A stretch of DNA of 64,000 nucleotides from Acinetobacter sp. 10FS3-1. GTDB lineage: Bacteria; Pseudomonadota; Gammaproteobacteria; Pseudomonadales; Moraxellaceae. The notes beneath the pieces were generated by a model, which was not told where the DNA came from, searched no databases, and saw nothing but the letters and a program-made list of their open reading frames with translations. The DNA lies in NCBI RefSeq assembly GCF_013343215.1, contig NZ_CP039144.1, forward strand, positions 62,001 through 126,000, written 5' to 3'. Both the position numbers and the translations under genes were made by a program. Numbering within the stretch: the first letter of the stretch is position 1; each line of letters begins with the position of its first letter. Shown here piece after piece: positions 33,952-42,018 of the stretch.

Positions 33952-34596
33952 ATGAGAAATGAAGAACTCATTAAATTTTTTATATTGGCTATGAAAAACG
34001 AATACCCCAATGTTTTTAGCCCCAAACGCTTTGAATTGGTTACACCTACTCAGTTTAATGATGAAGTAATGCAGCGACAATGGCGTGGGTTTCAACTTTG
34101 TTATGAGCATTTAGGTGATATTCTAAGCAACCATCAAAATTCGACACATCGGGTTCCAGGGAATCAACATAAGAATCAACCAAAGGAAATTCGTGCTGTT
34201 TATGACGGTGAAATAAAGATTTTCCTACATCAGAATCGAATGGGCTTGTACTACGTGCCAAAAGATCAAAAAGCTCAATCTTGGTCTTATACGACTGAAA
34301 CATTGACGATGCAACGCGCAAGAGCACTACTTCAAAACATCCTTCATGCCGGACGTATAAACCTTGCTGAATGGAAAGCCAATGAAGAACCTTTTGATCA
34401 GAATTTTCTTATTGGTTTGGCAGAAGGTCGTAAATCTCATGTTTGGAGTGGAAACGACACCTACTGCAAAGCATGGTCACAAAACGGTTTAAAACCTTCC
34501 AAATACAAACTTACTACCATTGCACCAGTGCGTGATGAAGTTTGCCAAAATTGTATTCGCCACATACCTCGTGCGGTCAATATTCAATTTGCATGA
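33952..34596 (+). CDS. hypothetical protein, 214 aa
   Basis: Soluble basic protein starting MRNEELIKFFILAMKNEYPN. Near the C-terminus a spaced Cys set (DTYCKAWSQNG... DEVCQNCIRHI) could bind zinc. No conserved-core promoter; it follows the DUF262 terminator by 40 bp, so read-through or a promoter I cannot see drives it. No recognised family. Confidence 0.75.
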   Translation: MRNEELIKFFILAMKNEYPNVFSPKRFELVTPTQFNDEVMQRQWRGFQLCYEHLGDILSNHQNSTHRVPGNQHKNQPKEIRAVYDGEIKIFLHQNRMGLYYVPKDQKAQSWSYTTETLTMQRARALLQNILHAGRINLAEWKANEEPFDQNFLIGLAEGRKSHVWSGNDTYCKAWSQNGLKPSKYKLTTIAPVRDEVCQNCIRHIPRAVNIQFA

Positions 34597-34648
34597 TTAA
34601 ATTAATGAAGACTATTCCATTAGTCCTCATTGTTTCACCAGTGAACTA

Positions 34649-34681
34649 GGTAGGCGTTAGATTTTTTAATAGAAAAAAATG
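34649..34681 (+). repeat. T/A element copy 12
   Basis: GGTAGGCGTTAGA, T-run, AATAG, A-run, ATG. The 70 bp after it resemble those after copy 20 (both contain CTCACTTTATAGATAAAT). Confidence 0.85.
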
Positions 34682-34760
34682 TTCCCCAATTTTGAAGCAA
34701 GGTATTCAGACCATGCAGTAAACCTCACTTTATAGATAAATGTTTGATTATGACATTACA

Positions 34761-34843
34761 TTGACTTATGCCATGTTTTATAGGATAATTAATAACATAT
34801 AGAGCGTTAAGCTCACACGGAAAAGTCACCGTATTATTGGCTT
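34761..34843 (+). promoter_or_regulatory. promoter + H1 + pseudoknot leader
   Basis: TTGACT, 17 bp, GATAAT. H1 GAGC-gttaa-GCTC; S1 ACGG/CCGT; S2 AAGTC/GGCTT (one U-G). ATG at 34864. Confidence 0.85.
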
Positions 34844-34863
34844 GAATAAAGAGGGTTAAAAAA

Positions 34864-35208
34864 ATGTCAAAACGCTTTCTTGTTACCAACGCTTTAATGT
34901 TTATCCAAAACCATTACGCAGAGCAGCTTTTCCGTAAAGTCGGTGAAGTCACCATTGATGGTGAAACTGCGCGTGTTATTGAAACCTTAAACTGTGACAA
35001 CTATACCCAGATCGGCACACCTGGCTCACAGGAAAGCTACCTGTTCGATCTGGATGGTATCTTTTACGTTGTGCCTGAATCATGGGCGAAAGAAAAGATT
35101 TTACGCATTACTGACAGCATAACTTCACCAAGTTTCACGTTTGTAGAAGCTGAAAATATAATTGATTTGGCGGTTACTGCCACTTCTGATGAACGTCCTG
35201 CTGCATAA
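34864..35208 (+). CDS. hypothetical protein, 114 aa
   Basis: MSKRFLVTNALMFIQNHYAE...; alpha/beta soluble protein ending TATSDERPAA. Followed after 11 bp by the small membrane protein 35220, with which it is probably co-transcribed. No family recognised. Confidence 0.8.
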   Translation: MSKRFLVTNALMFIQNHYAEQLFRKVGEVTIDGETARVIETLNCDNYTQIGTPGSQESYLFDLDGIFYVVPESWAKEKILRITDSITSPSFTFVEAENIIDLAVTATSDERPAA

Positions 35209-35219
35209 GGGGCGTTTAC

Positions 35220-35432
35220 ATGATTCGTTTAACTATTTTCTTTTTTCTGGGTGCGGTAATTGCCGACTACTATAACCTTCTACCGCTTGAATTTGCACAA
35301 GATTTACACCGGATTATTGGAGAGCTTAAAGGCTTTCTGGACATGGGAATAAAAGCTGTTGAGGACTATGCGATTCAGCTTGCTTTCACCTTTGTAGGGT
35401 TATGTTTAGTTTATTTTTTAGCTCATTTTTAA
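35220..35432 (+). CDS. small membrane protein, 70 aa
   Basis: Hydrophobic N-terminus (MIRLTIFFFLGAVIADYYNL) and C-terminus (IQLAFTFVGLCLVYFLAHF) flank an amphipathic middle (DLHRIIGELKGFLDMGIKAV): two membrane helices. Small holin-like size, but nothing else supports that role. Confidence 0.7.
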   Translation: MIRLTIFFFLGAVIADYYNLLPLEFAQDLHRIIGELKGFLDMGIKAVEDYAIQLAFTFVGLCLVYFLAHF

Positions 35433-35466
35433 TTGATTTATAACGCTTCTTTGGAATTTTTAACCA

Positions 35467-35490
35467 TTGGACGTATGCCATAATTTGCTT
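35467..35490 (+). promoter_or_regulatory. decayed conserved-core promoter
   Basis: TTGGAC + GTATGCCATAATTTGC. No gene follows before the T/A element at 35596; the 35433-35865 gap holds no other supported feature. Confidence 0.4.
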
Positions 35491-35595
35491 ATCATTTCCC
35501 TACCTTCATGGATTTGATACCCTTTAAATCCATTAATATTTATAAAGATTTGGTTTCGGGAGATAGCCAGGTCTTTTTTTTGTCCGGTGAAAACT

Positions 35596-35628
35596 GGTAG
35601 GCGTTAGAATTTTTTAATAGAAAAAATA
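35596..35628 (+). repeat. T/A element copy 13
   Basis: GGTAGGCGTTAGAA, T-run, AATAG, A-run. Confidence 0.8.
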
Positions 35629-35865
35629 TTTTGAGTTTATATCGGTAAAAATCATAAAGCCCATTCTGGGCGCTTCTCAGGTTGTTTATACTGGGTTTGT
35701 ACGAACCAGACAAATTTCTACTATTGAAACTGCTCAAAAAAACACCCTATCATGGCTTTTTAAGCTTCAAAACTATGCAAATTGCATTAAATTTTAGGGC
35801 GCATTAGTTCGCCTAAATAAGCAGTACCCCAATTGTTTTTAATGGGTTATTAATGGGAAAACAAA

Positions 35866-36138
35866 ATGAAAAGCCACTTATTTGAACCGCATGTGCTTCA
35901 CAATGCGACAGGTAATTATTTTGTGGATGTACCGGTACGTTGCACACCTAAGTTTCTGATCACTTCCGCAGGGAAACGCTTTCGTAAACTCGACAAACCA
36001 ACAGAATCCGGTGCTGTAGCTGTATGTGAAGGCAAAAATAACGTCTACCTCTACCCGAAACGCTTTGCCCCAAAGGAGTATTTCGACCAGATCAGAACGC
36101 AGCTTTGGCAGAAAGAAGTACGCGAAAGTCTCTGCTAA
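35866..36138 (+). CDS. small basic protein, 90 aa
   Basis: MKSHLFEPHVLHNATGNYFV...; basic (SAGKRFRKLDK), strand-rich. No conserved-core promoter nearby. It immediately precedes the 168-bp tandem repeat array, the first copy of which begins inside its terminator T-run. A DNA-binding role is conceivable from charge and position only. Confidence 0.65.
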   Translation: MKSHLFEPHVLHNATGNYFVDVPVRCTPKFLITSAGKRFRKLDKPTESGAVAVCEGKNNVYLYPKRFAPKEYFDQIRTQLWQKEVRESLC

Positions 36139-36143
36139 ACCAT

Positions 36144-36168
36144 AACCCGCGCCAAGCGGGTTTTTTAT
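36144..36168 (+). terminator. rho-independent terminator
   Basis: ACCCGC-gccaa-GCGGGT and T-run. Confidence 0.9.
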
Positions 36169-36834
36169 AAACTAAAATGTCTAAAATACAGTGACCAAAA
36201 CCACATTAAATGATCTAAATTGATCAAAATTTTACTCCACCAAAAACCATATACCATTAATTAAATCATATACTTATAATCAATGTCATTTAATGAAATA
36301 AATCTCGGTGACCTTGCCACGGTTGGGGGCTTTTATAAACTAAAATGTCTAAAACACAGTGACCAAAACCACATTAAATGATCTAAATTGATCAAAATTC
36401 TACTCCATCAAAAACCATATAATATTATTTAAATCATATACTTATAATCAATATCATTTAATGGAATAAATCTCGGTGACCTTGCCACGGTTGGGGGCTT
36501 TTATAAACTAAAATGTCTAAAACACAGTGACCAAAACCACATTAAATGATCTAAATTGATCAAAATTTTACTCCATCAAAAACCATATAATATTATTTAA
36601 ATCATATACTTATAATCAATATCATTTAATGGAATAAATCTCGGTGACCTTGCCACGGTTGGGGGCTTTTATAAACTAAAATGTCTAAAACACAGTGACC
36701 AAAACCACATTAAATGATCTAAATTGATCAAAATTTTACTCCATCAAAAACCATATAATATTATTTAAATCATATACTTATAATCAATATCATTTAATGG
36801 AATAAATCTCGGTGACCTTGCCACGGTCGAGGTC
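36163..36834. repeat. four 168-bp tandem direct repeats
   Basis: Copies begin at TTTTATAAACTAAAATG: 36163, 36331, 36499 and 36667, exactly 168 bp apart. Copies 2-4 are nearly identical; copy 1 has about ten differences. Each unit holds CATTAAATGAT and, about 75 bp later, its inverse ATCATTTAATG, two TGATC sites, and a GC-rich end (CTCGGTGACCTTGCCACGG). No reading frame fits. No iteron of 17-22 bp is visible. Function unknown: centromere, origin-associated array or repeated small RNA are options. Confidence 0.9.
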
Positions 36835-36870
36835 TTTAATGCCTTCAATTTTGCTTCACCCTCTCTAATA

Positions 36871-36953
36871 TTGACTTATGCCATGTTTTACAGATATAAT
36901 TCTATCATCCAGATCACTTGATCAAAGCAGTAGAGCCACTGCATTAAAGGCTT
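36871..36953 (+). promoter_or_regulatory. promoter + H1 + pseudoknot leader
   Basis: TTGACT, TATAAT. H1 GATC-actt-GATC; S1 GCAG/CTGC; S2 AGCC/GGCT. ATG at 36973. Confidence 0.85.
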
Positions 36954-36972
36954 GATATTAGGATTCCAGACA

Positions 36973-37587
36973 ATGAATTTTCCGTTACCACCTCTTTACC
37001 TTCGCTTTGATGTTCCGACCTGTCTTATTAACCATAACCGACTGATCAATGGCTCAATGGCAATTACCCAGGGCGATAAAATCTCGATTGCAGTGTGCAC
37101 ACCGGCAGCCCATGAATATCAGCAATATGCTGTTGCTTATGTTTATTCACAATTGATGCAACTGATCTATCCAGATCATGCTCTGGAACCAATGGATATA
37201 AGTTTCAGTCTGCCTAATACCAAGCATGGTGAACGCTTTGCAAATCACTATGAACTCAAAAAGTTCATCACTCAGAACGATATGGAAATTTTAACTGACG
37301 AATCAGGAAATGATTATTTTTGCCATACTTTCTTGCCTAGTTGCGTATGGACTGGCGACCACTACCAAACGAACCCTGTGGGCTTTGGTGAGGTGGAATT
37401 TTGTGGTGCTATAAATCAACACGAATACGATGCTACCCCAGAATCACTGCGTATTGATGTTGCTGCGCTAGTGAATGCTGTGAAATTCCCGATGATCAAT
37501 ACCGTGATAATGGGTGAATGTTTTGAATGGAAAACTCTACCAAAATGCTTAGGTTTTAATTGGAATGGGTCGGCAATAGTTGACTAA
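36973..37587 (+). CDS. hypothetical protein, 204 aa
   Basis: Start at 36973 (MNFPLPPLYLRFDVPTCLIN), with TTAGGATT upstream; the longer frame to 36952 begins inside S2. Strand-rich, His/Cys-containing soluble protein. It may be distantly related to the 29543/32344 pair by length and layout, but I see no convincing shared block. Single-gene cassette. Confidence 0.75.
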   Translation: MNFPLPPLYLRFDVPTCLINHNRLINGSMAITQGDKISIAVCTPAAHEYQQYAVAYVYSQLMQLIYPDHALEPMDISFSLPNTKHGERFANHYELKKFITQNDMEILTDESGNDYFCHTFLPSCVWTGDHYQTNPVGFGEVEFCGAINQHEYDATPESLRIDVAALVNAVKFPMINTVIMGECFEWKTLPKCLGFNWNGSAIVD

Positions 37588-37755
37588 ATTTTGACACATT
37601 CGGCAATTGGAAAGATTGCCGTTTCCATCAATAATAGTCCCTGTATTTAATGGTAAGTATTTGTTTTGCAAGGAAATGATCGGCGACCCTGGTTTGCGTT
37701 TCAGAAACACTACTGTTGGTTCAGATGATTCCAAGCGAACCCCAGGCAAGCGCAT
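37549..37755 (-). CDS. doubtful small ORF, 68 aa
   Basis: MRLPGVRLESSEPTVVFLKR... with a CRMC pair near the C-terminus. It overlaps 39 bp of the 36973 gene and has no ribosome site. Possibly part of a foreign fragment filling 37590-37750; a plus-strand frame covers the same stretch. Low confidence. Confidence 0.25.
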   Translation of the reverse strand: MRLPGVRLESSEPTVVFLKRKPGSPIISLQNKYLPLNTGTIIDGNGNLSNCRMCQNLVNYCRPIPIKT

Positions 37756-37787
37756 TTAAACTTTATGAGCTGTAAGGATACGGCTCC

Positions 37788-37910
37788 ACCAGATTCTCTA
37801 AGACTAAGAAGCTGAACCAGTTTTATCAGCCATTAGACCACAACCCTAATGGTTCTTTTTATTCAAATTTCAGACCGTAGCTACCCCCAAAAGCACACGG
37901 TCTTTTTTTT
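37788..37910 (+). ncRNA. structured region ending in a terminator
   Basis: Contains AGAAGCTGAACCAGTTTTAT, close to AGAAGCTAACCAGTTTAT in the RNA candidate at 3641, then AACCATTAG-type pairing, then GACCGT-loop-ACGGTC with eight T (37872-37910). No promoter of the shared type is visible. May be a remnant of a related RNA. Confidence 0.3.
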
Positions 37911-37921
37911 GCCCGGTAAAA

Positions 37922-37952
37922 GGTAGGCGTTAGGTTTTTAATAAAAAAAATG
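37922..37952 (+). repeat. T/A element copy 14
   Basis: GGTAGGCGTTAGG, T-run, AAT, A-run, ATG. Confidence 0.8.
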
Positions 37953-38031
37953 GTGGAATGCCTTTATTTGTCTATGTAGTATAATCCCTTTACTTATTAA
38001 TAATTTAAGATAAAAAAATTGGTTTCTCGTG

Positions 38032-38114
38032 TTGACTTATGCCATGTTTTAACCCATAATAGATTACATAGAGAGCAGAACGCTCAAACGGAAAAGTCAC
38101 CGTAATAAAGACTT
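38032..38114 (+). promoter_or_regulatory. promoter + H1 + pseudoknot leader
   Basis: TTGACT, 17 bp, CATAAT. H1 GAGC-agaac-GCTC; S1 ACGG/CCGT; S2 AAGTC/GACTT (compensated). ATG at 38134. Confidence 0.9.
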
Positions 38115-38133
38115 AAATTAAGGGTATAAAATC

Positions 38134-38556
38134 ATGTCATTATATCAAGTTATCAGTTGTCAATACACTGGCGTTAAAGACGAGTTCTATCCTCACATTA
38201 TAGCTGCTTTGGATAAGAGCACTACCTACGTGACCGAAATCAGCGTACCTGGTTCAGATCGCAAAGGTTGGCACATCCAAACTGACGAATTTGATCTGGG
38301 CGATCTGGGTATTGAAATCCGTACTATGGGTTGCGGTGCAGGGGTGTTTGAGCCATCTTGCAGCGAAGTCCTAGTGTTCCCTACAGAATGGTTCAATATG
38401 GACGCTATAGGCCGCATGGATAGCATGGTAGTACCGGTCGAAGATGAACTGGCAAACAAAGCGTTTGAGAAGCATGTAGACCACTCTGAGAACAAAACAT
38501 ACTACTACATGGGTGGTGTGATCCTGTTCCGTGAAGAAGTTGAGGACGAGGACTAA
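38134..38556 (+). CDS. hypothetical acidic protein, 140 aa
   Basis: MSLYQVISCQYTGVKDEFYP...; strongly acidic with Cys at three places (GCGAGVFEPSCSEV) and tail EEVEDED. Soluble. No recognised family. Single-gene cassette, terminator at 38604. Confidence 0.8.
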   Translation: MSLYQVISCQYTGVKDEFYPHIIAALDKSTTYVTEISVPGSDRKGWHIQTDEFDLGDLGIEIRTMGCGAGVFEPSCSEVLVFPTEWFNMDAIGRMDSMVVPVEDELANKAFEKHVDHSENKTYYYMGGVILFREEVEDED

Positions 38557-38603
38557 CCATCCTCTCCCGCTCCACCCGAATTTAAGCAGTTTCCCTCTTT
38601 ACA

Positions 38604-38632
38604 ACCTCTGACCCTATACAGAGGTTTTTTTT
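38604..38632 (+). terminator. rho-independent terminator
   Basis: ACCTCTG-accctata-CAGAGGT and eight T. Confidence 0.9.
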
Positions 38633-38658
38633 CGCCTGGAAAAAGCCCCATAAAAATC

Positions 38659-38692
38659 TATAGGCGTTAGTTTTTTTAAAAATAAAAAAATG
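38659..38692 (+). repeat. T/A element copy 15
   Basis: ATAGGCGTTAGT, T-run, AAAAAT, A-run, ATG. Confidence 0.75.
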
Positions 38693-38723
38693 ATTTGAAG
38701 TGTAGATTAGCAGTTTAACAATA

Positions 38724-38753
38724 TTGACTTATGCCATGTTTTTAATCCATAAT
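38724..38753 (+). promoter_or_regulatory. conserved-core promoter, no assigned gene
   Basis: TTGACT, TATGCCATG core, CATAAT. No H1 or pseudoknot. What follows up to the next promoter (38892) is about 135 bp with only a 28-codon frame. Confidence 0.7.
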
Positions 38754-38808
38754 TTCAGACACTTCGGGCGGAACCATGACAAGCGATCTGCCTTAGCAAA
38801 TCGGTTAA

Positions 38809-38895
38809 ATGAATATGGAGTGGCAAAGTAAGCGACTCTTTTTTCGCTTCCTATTTCTATTTAGTTTTTATGCTATGATTTGGCAACAATGTTGA
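38809..38895 (+). CDS. possible 28-aa hydrophobic peptide
   Basis: MNMEWQSKRLFFRFLFLFSF then YAMIWQQC-stop; the TGA overlaps the TTGACT of the next promoter. A basic start followed by a hydrophobic run suits a membrane peptide, but no ribosome site is seen. May be a remnant. Confidence 0.25.
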   Translation: MNMEWQSKRLFFRFLFLFSFYAMIWQQC

Positions 38896-38922
38896 CTTAT
38901 GCCATGATTATTTAAACATGGT
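38892..38922 (+). promoter_or_regulatory. promoter of the ASCH-like gene, with inverted repeat
   Basis: TTGACTTATG then CCATG-attatttaaa-CATGG, which makes the CATG part of the conserved core one arm of an inverted repeat. The -10 is poor. Confidence 0.5.
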
Positions 38923-38954
38923 CCAGATATAGCAAAAAGAATATTCGGTAACGT

Positions 38955-39650
38955 ATGAATTATAATGAACGCCCTATTCTCTTTAATGCAGATATGGTAA
39001 ATAGCCTATTAGCAGGGAGAAAGACCCAGACTAGACGCGCCCTGTCACCCGCGAATATCCGTGACATTTACATCGGTTCCAAGCTAGGTGAATGCCATCC
39101 ACTTGATCAGCTCACAGAAAATGATATGGGCTATGTCCTTTCATTCTGTCCTTTTGGTCAGATTGGCGATAAGCTGTATGTCCGTGAGACGTATGCGGTT
39201 GTAGGCGACCCTGGCAAGATTCCATGTCCACGCCGTAACTTAGTGTACCGTGCGGATTATCCGAATTGTGTCAGTGACCACTTTGATCGTGACAGCATTC
39301 CCCCTGTTCAGGATGTTCGCTTTACCCCATCTATTCACATGCCTAAATGGGCTGCTCGTATTCAGCTACAGATCACCAATGTTCGCCTTGAGAAAGTCGT
39401 GAATATCTCTGCTCAGGACGCAATTGCCGAGGGTATTGAACCTGTTGAGTTAGAATCCTCACGGTATGCCGGTTCGCACACTGCTTACCGCGATTACGAA
39501 TATAAAGGTGGCATCACTCGTAACTGTCCGATTGATTCATTCAAGACCTTGTGGCGATCTACAGGTGGTAAATGGGATGAATCTGTATATGTATGGGCGA
39601 TTGATTTCAAAGTGGTGAGTACCACAGGCAGATTACATCAGGAAGATTAA
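38955..39650 (+). CDS. ASCH-like phage/plasmid protein, 231 aa
   Basis: Begins MNYNERPILFNADMVNSLLA, GRKTQTRR, then FCPFGQIGDKLYVRETYAVV, YRADY, SIHMPKWAARIQLQITNVRL, AQDAIAEGI and ends WDESVYVWAIDFKVV. This ordered motif set (RPILF...GRKTQTRR; CP-x-G-x-GD-x-L-x-VRE-x-W; PSIHMP-x-WA-R; A-x-AIAEGI; W-x-x-x-P/Y-x-VW) is a familiar ASCH-related protein of phages and prophages, presumed to bind RNA or modified nucleotides. No activity proven. Overlapping operon with 39654. Confidence 0.85.
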   Translation: MNYNERPILFNADMVNSLLAGRKTQTRRALSPANIRDIYIGSKLGECHPLDQLTENDMGYVLSFCPFGQIGDKLYVRETYAVVGDPGKIPCPRRNLVYRADYPNCVSDHFDRDSIPPVQDVRFTPSIHMPKWAARIQLQITNVRLEKVVNISAQDAIAEGIEPVELESSRYAGSHTAYRDYEYKGGITRNCPIDSFKTLWRSTGGKWDESVYVWAIDFKVVSTTGRLHQED

Positions 39651-39653
39651 GTA

Positions 39654-41030
39654 ATGGATACCAAAACCAAAGACCCAGTTACCCCTAAAAGACATGAAAT
39701 CTATTTGGATAGACGTTATTACAACATCCCTTCTGGAATAGAAAACAGGCAGAGTGTATTCCTGAATAGAACACCTGAATATCTGGTACAGGAACAAGGT
39801 TGGTTCCCTTATTATTTCACGCATGAATTAGATCAGCAGTCCGATCAGCAGTATGAACAGGTAGTAAAACAGTGGTTACTAGAAAACAAGCTGCCAGTTG
39901 ATCTATTCACTATCGAAACACGCGAAGTCTACCCTCTGTATAAATACAATGCGTACATGCAGCGTTGGGAGGGTCACGGCTTTAGCGAATCCCGCCTGGA
40001 AGTTTTCACACCGACTGTTGAAAAGACTTCTTTGTTGGGGAAAGTGAAATCTAAGGTAGAGCATCTTTTTTCAAGCACTGAGACAGAACCAGAACATAAG
40101 GGTATTTATCTGTCGAGCCGTGTAAACGCCAGTGAATACGAACCTACGCGCATCACTATTCTATATAATCCAAGTATGGCTCGCCATAAAGCAGAGCCGT
40201 TGTATATACAGGGCATTATCCAGATCGGTAAAGCGACCTACACGGATGTAACTCGTGAATATCCTTTTGAGCTGATGCGTTTTGATTGGCTACCCCTAAT
40301 CAAGCAGTATTTTTTAGATTATGAAAAACTTCCCTATCTAATCGCCAAAGGGGTCAATGATTCGCTCATTAGGACCGTTTCACATGCCTTCGATAATCTG
40401 GACGACCTCATTCAAGCAGCTCACGAAATTGCTGAGTTGGGTTATCTGTCTACCCCAGACAACCGTTTACAGGTACTACCTGATAACAGTCCGTTTTTAG
40501 CAATACGGTGTAATGGAGCCAGTATCTATCTGGATAAACATGGTGATGTAAAGCCTTACGAAATTGAGAAGTTCAATCGCATTCAGAATATTTTGGCTCA
40601 AGGGGAAATCCTGACCTCAAAAGACCCGGTATTTGATCTGGCTGGTAGCTCATACAAGCTCGCATTTAAGCCTTTAGATCAGCTTCATGTCATCGACAAT
40701 CCAGAACTGAAATGGGTGCAAAGAAACCTTCAAAAGCCCCAAAAAACCTATTGGGTTCTTGAAGCTCACTATTCTGGGAAAATTGAAGATCAGGCAATGG
40801 TCTGGCACACCCCGCGCTCAGATGAAGCCCCTGAATCCCTCGCAGCTTATTTATCGGGTATGGCTTATGTCGCAAGCGAAAAAAGCCCAAGCCAAAGCTG
40901 CTTAGAGCTTATTGATCAATCAGGAAGTGGCATCAAGCCAGAAGAAATTGAAGCCTTTAAAACCGATATAGAGAGTTTGGTGAAACACTATCTCTACGTT
41001 TTGAAAAAGCATATAGAACAGAATGGGTGA
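39654..41030 (+). CDS. hypothetical protein, 458 aa
   Basis: MDTKTKDPVTPKRHEIYLDR...; large soluble protein, Tyr/Gln/Glu-rich, helical C-terminus (EIEAFKTDIESLVKHYLYVL). The start lies 4 bp past the ASCH gene stop, so it is co-transcribed. Mid-region VFTPTVEKTSLLGKVKSKVE looks like a linker. No family recognised. Confidence 0.8.
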   Translation: MDTKTKDPVTPKRHEIYLDRRYYNIPSGIENRQSVFLNRTPEYLVQEQGWFPYYFTHELDQQSDQQYEQVVKQWLLENKLPVDLFTIETREVYPLYKYNAYMQRWEGHGFSESRLEVFTPTVEKTSLLGKVKSKVEHLFSSTETEPEHKGIYLSSRVNASEYEPTRITILYNPSMARHKAEPLYIQGIIQIGKATYTDVTREYPFELMRFDWLPLIKQYFLDYEKLPYLIAKGVNDSLIRTVSHAFDNLDDLIQAAHEIAELGYLSTPDNRLQVLPDNSPFLAIRCNGASIYLDKHGDVKPYEIEKFNRIQNILAQGEILTSKDPVFDLAGSSYKLAFKPLDQLHVIDNPELKWVQRNLQKPQKTYWVLEAHYSGKIEDQAMVWHTPRSDEAPESLAAYLSGMAYVASEKSPSQSCLELIDQSGSGIKPEEIEAFKTDIESLVKHYLYVLKKHIEQNG

Positions 41031-41133
41031 ATAACATGGTGACGGATGAAACTACAATAGAAGAAAGCCTGGAATCTGCCTGATTACTGCGATTCCCTAA
41101 ATAGGTTAGTTTAGGCTGACCTTTTTATAGGGA

Positions 41134-41219
41134 TTGACTTATGCCATGTTTAAAGGGTATAATTCTGTATATACAAAGGGCATTAAGTCCACACGGAAAA
41201 CCACCGTATTAAAGGTTTA
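41134..41219 (+). promoter_or_regulatory. promoter + H1 + pseudoknot leader
   Basis: TTGACT, TATAAT. H1 GGGC-attaa-GTCC; S1 ACGG/CCGT; S2 AAACC/GGTTT (compensated). ATG at 41237. Confidence 0.9.
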
Positions 41220-41236
41220 GATTAAGGATTTTTCAA

Positions 41237-41893
41237 ATGCAATTAACATCAGCACTACTTTCAGCAAACTTTGGTATGTCAGCTCCAAACGTCCGTATTT
41301 ACGAGTTGTTCAGCAACATTCAAAGCAAAGACCTGACGCATGGCGATCATGTTTTAACGCCGTATTTTACCCAAGTATCAATTAAAGCGGTGTGCTGTGA
41401 TGAAGAAGATGCAACGGTTCCAAGCAAAATAGTTTCACACTTGGATGTAGCGGGTACTGTGGTGTTGCCTTCGATTGACCCGGCTAAACCAGTTCATTTT
41501 ACTTTCAATCGTTTATTCCGTTTTGACGAGCTTGTATCACAGATTGACGACCATTTAAGCGGTAAGCACTACGTTAAGCTATCGTCTCAAGACCTGGCTG
41601 TGTACCACGTAAAAATGTTTGCTGTTCAGGTTCAGGCATACTTGCTTCGCCTGTTGATTAATCTGGGTTATGACCAGATCACACAGTCTAAAGTGGTGGC
41701 TTCATGGTTAGGTACTGCTACAGCAGAGAAAGACCTTCTGGAACCGCACGAGGTTGAGGTAGGTAAAGACGTAGCTTATGTGACACATGAAGTAAGCCAG
41801 TTTGTACATTCTCAGGTGCTTTCACAGCTTATCGGCATGTTGACTGTGGAATATGCTCAGGACAAACGACCGAATCAGCTATACATTGCCTAA
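41237..41893 (+). CDS. hypothetical protein, 218 aa
   Basis: MQLTSALLSANFGMSAPNVR...; strand-rich first half (VSIKAVCCDEEDATVPSKIV), helical second half (VYHVKMFAVQVQAYLLRLLI). It has the same size and layout as the 59714 product, but no secure sequence match. A possible transposon end begins 3 bp after its stop, which may have replaced the original terminator. Confidence 0.8.
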   Translation: MQLTSALLSANFGMSAPNVRIYELFSNIQSKDLTHGDHVLTPYFTQVSIKAVCCDEEDATVPSKIVSHLDVAGTVVLPSIDPAKPVHFTFNRLFRFDELVSQIDDHLSGKHYVKLSSQDLAVYHVKMFAVQVQAYLLRLLINLGYDQITQSKVVASWLGTATAEKDLLEPHEVEVGKDVAYVTHEVSQFVHSQVLSQLIGMLTVEYAQDKRPNQLYIA

Positions 41894-41895
41894 TA

Positions 41896-41960
41896 TTGAC
41901 ATCCTCACCCCCTTTAACGAGGGTGATTCCTACTGCTAGACGCTTATGCCCAAGCGCAAG
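41896..41960 (-). mobile_element. solo IS200/IS605-like right end
   Basis: On the plus strand: TTGACATCCTC then ACCC-cctttaacga-GGGT and GATTCCTAC. Read on the minus strand this is GGAATC, a hairpin, GAGGATGTCAA, the usual right-end form of IS200/IS605/IS1341-type elements. No tnpA or tnpB is present, so it is a scar or a non-autonomous relic. Left limit not determined. Confidence 0.5.
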
Positions 41961-41975
41961 AATGGTAAATAAACA

Positions 41976-41996
41976 AAACCCGCATTAAGCGGGTTG
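41976..41996. terminator. bidirectional terminator
   Basis: AACCCGC-atta-AGCGGGTT with A/T runs both sides; ends the minus-strand gene at 42019. Confidence 0.8.
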
Positions 41997-42018
41997 TTTT
42001 GGTTCGATCACCTTAGCA

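Noticed and set aside
35540..35737. Minus-strand 65-aa ORF across a T/A element
   Set aside because: Its frame uses the repeat's A/T runs; no start signals.
36163..36834. CRISPR array
   Set aside because: Repeats are 168 bp and contiguous, with no unique spacers and no cas genes.
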